DNA of 5,666 bases from the NCBI GenBank assembly GCA_947177465.1, contig CAMWUP010000164.1, positions 1 to 5,666 on the forward strand, read 5' to 3'. The position numbers and the translations under genes are program-made. Source of the stretch: an uncultured Lachnospiraceae bacterium. GTDB lineage: Bacteria; Bacillota; Clostridia; Lachnospirales; Lachnospiraceae. Below are positions 5,255 through 5,666 of the stretch, piece by piece. The first letter of the stretch is position 1, and each line of letters begins with the position of its first letter. Below the pieces are notes generated by a model. That model was not told the origin of the DNA. It did no database searches and saw nothing but the letters and a program-made list of their open reading frames with translations.

Positions 5255-5666
5255 TGCAGAGGAAGAAAGTCATATTTGGTCTTTTGATGATGGCAGCATT
5301 GATGGCGGTAACAGGCGTAATGCTGTTTAAAGATAACTCTGCAGCGCTCCTTTGGGCGAGTTTGAAGCAGTTAAAGCCGCAGTTTTTGTTGTTGGGGCTG
5401 CTTCTTATGCTGTGTTATGTAGGGTGTGAAGCAATGTGTACCCATCTGATATTAGGGCGTCTGGGGCATCATGCGCCTTACGGCCGTTGTCTGGGATATT
5501 CTTTTGCAGGCTTTTATGTCAGCTCTATTACGCCTTCCGCCACAGGAGGACAGCCTGCGCAGATTTACTATATGCGCCGCGATAAGATTCCGGCACCCTG
5601 CCCAGCGCTCAATATGATGCTCATTGCCATATGTTATCATGCGGCCTCTCTGCTCTGCGGAGGCCG
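5251..5666 (+). CDS. Flippase-like/LPG-synthase transmembrane family protein (UPF0104, YbhN-like), 5' part
   Basis: This gene begins at ATG 5251, overlapping the glycosyltransferase stop by four bases (ATGA), and runs off the window after 138 codons. GGAGG at 5239-5243 is seven bases upstream of this ATG; the in-frame ATG at 5254 is also possible. The N-terminus is short and basic (QRKK), followed by hydrophobic segments at about residues 7-25, 45-63, 80-92 and 118-136, so it is an integral membrane protein. The family mark is the block around residues 92-107, ITPSATGGQPAQIYYM, matching the conserved TP-x-GGQP-x-Q-x-YY core of this family (MprF N-terminal-like flippase domain). The visible part cannot show whether a C-terminal aminoacyltransferase domain follows. 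Tight coupling suggests it handles the product of the upstream glycosyltransferase, possibly by moving a glycolipid across the membrane; that is inference. Confidence 0.85.
   Translation, partial: MMQRKKVIFGLLMMAALMAVTGVMLFKDNSAALLWASLKQLKPQFLLLGLLLMLCYVGCEAMCTHLILGRLGHHAPYGRCLGYSFAGFYVSSITPSATGGQPAQIYYMRRDKIPAPCPALNMMLIAICYHAASLLCGG

Overview
This window looks like part of the chromosome of an anaerobic, Gram-positive member of the Clostridia, most likely a Lachnospiraceae-type organism. I base this on protein style, strong AGGAGG-type ribosome sites, sigma-A-like promoters and moderate GC. No sequence search was possible, so the family assignment is an inference. Every gene I can support lies on the + strand. 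The coding content is mostly housekeeping, with no phage, transposon, CRISPR or toxin-antitoxin signature.

Layout. (1) Positions 1-2437 hold a tightly spaced run: the 3' end of hisH, then hisF (overlapping by one base), ung (uracil-DNA glycosylase) and tcdA (tRNA t6A dehydratase). No convincing terminator lies inside the run, so the repair and tRNA-modification genes probably ride on a transcript with the end of a histidine operon. (2) Positions 2438-2558 are a short intergenic region with a good sigma-A-like promoter directly preceded by a perfect 12-bp palindrome. It drives lysA (2559-3827), a variant diaminopimelate decarboxylase. (3) Positions 3828-3998 hold a promoter overlapped by a 12-bp inverted repeat, a tRNA-Leu(CAA) gene without encoded CCA, and a strong intrinsic terminator. 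(4) Positions 3999-4168 are non-coding apart from a possible 8-codon mini-ORF. They contain a second terminator-like hairpin, sequences able to pair with the next Shine-Dalgarno site, and an extended -10 promoter candidate. (5) Positions 4169-5666 hold an MGDG-synthase/MurG-like lipid glycosyltransferase, overlapped by four bases by a membrane protein of the flippase-like YbhN/LPG-synthase-TM family that runs off the window.

How the genes work together. HisH and HisF form the glutaminase-cyclase that makes imidazole glycerol phosphate and AICAR. LysA makes lysine from meso-diaminopimelate. TcdA matures t6A in ANN-decoding tRNAs. The last two genes probably act together on membrane glycolipid or a related envelope lipid. 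I see no clearly new multi-gene system. The most distinctive signals are the leader in front of the glycosyltransferase, the inverted repeat over the tRNA promoter, and the unusual active-site variants in LysA.
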